Shown: in pieces, positions 62,434 to 64,000 of the stretch
Layout of the letters: each line of letters starts with the position of its first letter
How positions within the stretch are numbered: position 1 is the first letter of the stretch
Assembly: GCA_035606695.1 (NCBI GenBank)
Contig: DATNEW010000020.1
Span: 1-64,000 of the forward strand
Reading direction: 5' to 3'
Length of the DNA stretch: 64,000 bases
DNA from: Gemmatimonadaceae bacterium
GTDB taxonomy: Bacteria; Gemmatimonadota; Gemmatimonadetes; Gemmatimonadales; Gemmatimonadaceae
Position numbers and translations under genes: made by a program
The notes under the pieces: generated by a model
The model's input: the letters and a program-made list of their open reading frames with translations, nothing else
Told to the model about the DNA's origin: nothing
Database searches by the model: none

Positions 62434-63252
62434 CTACGGCGTGAACGACGACGTGACCGCGTAGCGCCCGCCGCCGAGCGGCATGACGTTGGTTCCGAGC
62501 AGGAAGCGGTCGATGCGATTTCGCCGGTGACTGTGCGCGTAGTGCACGATCTTGTTCCCGAACAGAATGCCCACGAACGCGCCGGCCGCGATGTCGCTGG
62601 CCCAGTGTTGATCGAGGTACATGCGCGTCAGTCCGGGGACGGCGGCGGCCGTATACAGTATCGGTCCGGCGATCCACATCGCCTTGTGATTCCGCTCGCC
62701 GATCTCGGCGGTCAGCGCCGCGGCCGTTGCGTACGCCGCGGCGGAATGGAGCGAAGGAAAGGAGCGATGATCGAAGCTCGTGAAGCCGGAGCCCGCCTTG
62801 AATGTCGACGCGCTGCTATCGGAAACGACGCGCGGCCGCGCGCGGCCGATCGGTCCGCGAATGAGCTCGCTCGTCACGTCCGTCGTCGCCATCGCCTCGA
62901 ACCAATGCGCGCCGACGTCCGACAGCATGCTCGAGCCTGCCAGTCGACCAACGCCGTAGGTGAGGATCGACGCGATCGTGAGCGGCGTTTCGTTGACGTG
63001 GGTCAACGCGTTGACGAGATCGTGGCGCGATTGGCCGTCCTGCACCTGAGGCGACTGAAACCAGCGCGCGATCTTCGTGTCGTATTGCGCGATGATCACG
63101 GTGCCTGCGACCGCACCAGCCGTGTAGTACAGATCGCGTCGCGTAAAGAAAGTCTTGTCGACCGAATCCCTACGGTCTTGCGCCGCCAATGACAATGCGG
63201 GCGCGACGGCCAGCAGCAGGCCGAGGCAGATGGTTCTGTTCGTTTTGATCAC
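62434..63252 (-). CDS. PAP2-superfamily protein, secreted
   Basis: A 272-residue protein with a signal peptide (IKTNRTICLGLLLAVAPALSLAAQ in parts) rather than a bundle of typical PAP2 membrane segments only. Catalytic motifs: GRARPR, SFPSLHSAAA and LDQHWASDIAAG. GTG at 63252 is the best start; TTG at 63270 is possible and no ATG is available. Such PAP2 proteins often sit in the outer membrane or periplasm and remodel lipid A or other phosphorylated lipids. Confidence 0.83.
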   Translation of the reverse strand: MIKTNRTICLGLLLAVAPALSLAAQDRRDSVDKTFFTRRDLYYTAGAVAGTVIIAQYDTKIARWFQSPQVQDGQSRHDLVNALTHVNETPLTIASILTYGVGRLAGSSMLSDVGAHWFEAMATTDVTSELIRGPIGRARPRVVSDSSASTFKAGSGFTSFDHRSFPSLHSAAAYATAAALTAEIGERNHKAMWIAGPILYTAAAVPGLTRMYLDQHWASDIAAGAFVGILFGNKIVHYAHSHRRNRIDRFLLGTNVMPLGGGRYAVTSSFTP

Positions 63253-63288
63253 GCCCGGCGAGCCAAGCAAAATGCTCGCCGTGGCGAA

Positions 63289-64000
63289 TCACGCGACCCA
63301 CCGTTCCACAGCGTCATGCATGAGTTTGAGCTGTCGCGCGAGACGCACCAGCCGTTGGTAAACGATTGGTGAGCGTTTGGCATCCGGTAGCGGCACGCTG
63401 CCGACCGGCGGAAATGGTGCCGGTGCGCGGCCGCTCGCCACCGCGTCGGCGAGATCGGCGAACACCGCGTCCACCGTCCGCGCGAACGGCTCGAGCGGCG
63501 GGTCGGCCGGCGTTGCGTTGGTGGCGTTGCCGACCAGCGCCAGTGCCGCACTCGAGGCAGCAAGGCGTCGCGTGTACACGAGCACCGTCATGATCGCCTC
63601 GAGATGTTCGGGCGGTCCGCGATGCTCGCTCAGTAATCGCTGAAATGATTCTTCGGCGTTCGATGCGGCGAGGGCCAGGCGGCGGCGGGCATCGCGCAAG
63701 CGTCCGATGTCGGCGCGCGGATCACCGAGGAGCACGATGGCGCCATCGAACAACTCCTTCGTCGCGCGCAGCGACGCGGCCGCGAATTCGGGAAGGCGCT
63801 GCCGCTCCTCGCCCGGCCACAACACGGTCGCGCCAATCAGCGCCAATGCACCGCCGATGAGCGTGTTCACGATGCGCAGTCCCGCCAGATGCCAGTCGCC
63901 GGCACTCGTTTCGGCGAGCAGCACGAACGCCGGCGTGCCGAACACCGCGTAGGCGCCGTAGTTGAGCGGCAGCAGCGCGACGCACAGCATGGTGAACACG
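63289..64000 (-). CDS. FUSC-family transporter, C-terminal part (cut by window edge)
   Basis: At least 236 residues of the C-terminal half of a FUSC/YccS-type protein, running off the right edge, so the start is outside the window. Visible: membrane segments (LCVALLPLNYGAYAVFGTPAFVLLAE in parts, VNTLIGGALALIGATVLW) followed by a cytoplasmic helical domain (EFAAASLRATKELFDGAIVLL, RRRLALAASNAEESFQRLL). Relatives export aromatic carboxylates or similar organic acids. Confidence 0.8.
   Translation of the reverse strand, partial: VFTMLCVALLPLNYGAYAVFGTPAFVLLAETSAGDWHLAGLRIVNTLIGGALALIGATVLWPGEERQRLPEFAAASLRATKELFDGAIVLLGDPRADIGRLRDARRRLALAASNAEESFQRLLSEHRGPPEHLEAIMTVLVYTRRLAASSAALALVGNATNATPADPPLEPFARTVDAVFADLADAVASGRAPAPFPPVGSVPLPDAKRSPIVYQRLVRLARQLKLMHDAVERWVA

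Overview
The window is high-GC bacterial chromosome with no rRNA and one tRNA (Cys). Three S9 peptidases, a paired M16 set, two M24 peptidases, a tricorn-type S41 protease, an M20 hydrolase, a TonB-plug protein without a barrel, a type III glutamine synthetase and a decayed MacB/ADOP-type permease together suggest a Gemmatimonadota or a similar soil lineage living on peptides and glycans. That assignment is inferred from family content; no marker gene here fixes it.

Layout. 31-16265: protein and chitin-type scavenging (DPP-IV-like S9 peptidase, large secreted lamin-tail/nuclease/PKD protein, two M16 proteases, M24 aminopeptidase, GH20 hexosaminidase). 16349-24468: a tightly coupled seven-gene operon (Tat-exported TIM-barrel isomerase, GMC flavoprotein, Tat-exported gluconate-dehydrogenase-subunit-3 partner, two Gfo/Idh/MocA oxidoreductases, DUF1080 lipoprotein, nucleoside/sugar MFS permease). 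The best reading is oxidative (3-keto) glycoside breakdown. 24571-26650: His-rich NfeD-like protein plus flotillin. 26804-30516: a minus-strand run with an APH(3')-like kinase, an M20 hydrolase, a DUF1697 protein and an LCMT-like methyltransferase. 30680-34174: tricorn-like protease. 34264-35816: stand-alone LigD-type polymerase translationally coupled to an unknown protein. 35888-45943: YaeQ, DUF350, lytic transglycosylase, Tat M24 peptidase, plug-only protein and two further S9 peptidases. 46204-50916: secreted unknown, PAT-like acetyltransferase behind glutamine synthetase III, and an MFS exporter. 51011-57566: ECF sigma/anti-sigma pair with a divergent DUF4142 lipoprotein, SWIM protein overlapping endonuclease III, a small basic DUF6496 protein, PAP2 phosphatase, and BTAD and LuxR regulators.

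57661-60486 is a tRNA-Cys followed by degraded accessory DNA: a Phd/RelE-type toxin-antitoxin pair, orphan reading frames and an ABC-permease pseudogene. 60483 to the end holds a membrane-anchored MutS-like ATPase, a secreted PAP2 protein and a truncated FUSC-type transporter.

Repeats are a theme. Heptamer arrays (unit roughly GNNGGGC) occur at 1-28, 18888-18915, 32425-32530 and 49646-49666, with an octamer variant at 56203-56250; two of these lie in frame inside genes. A palindromic intergenic element occurs at about 20859-20952 and 26665-26797, with a half copy at 19588-19620. These copies bracket one oxidoreductase gene inside the glycoside operon and supply some of its codons, including the stop. 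A separate inverted repeat of about 208 bp lies at 45990-46197.
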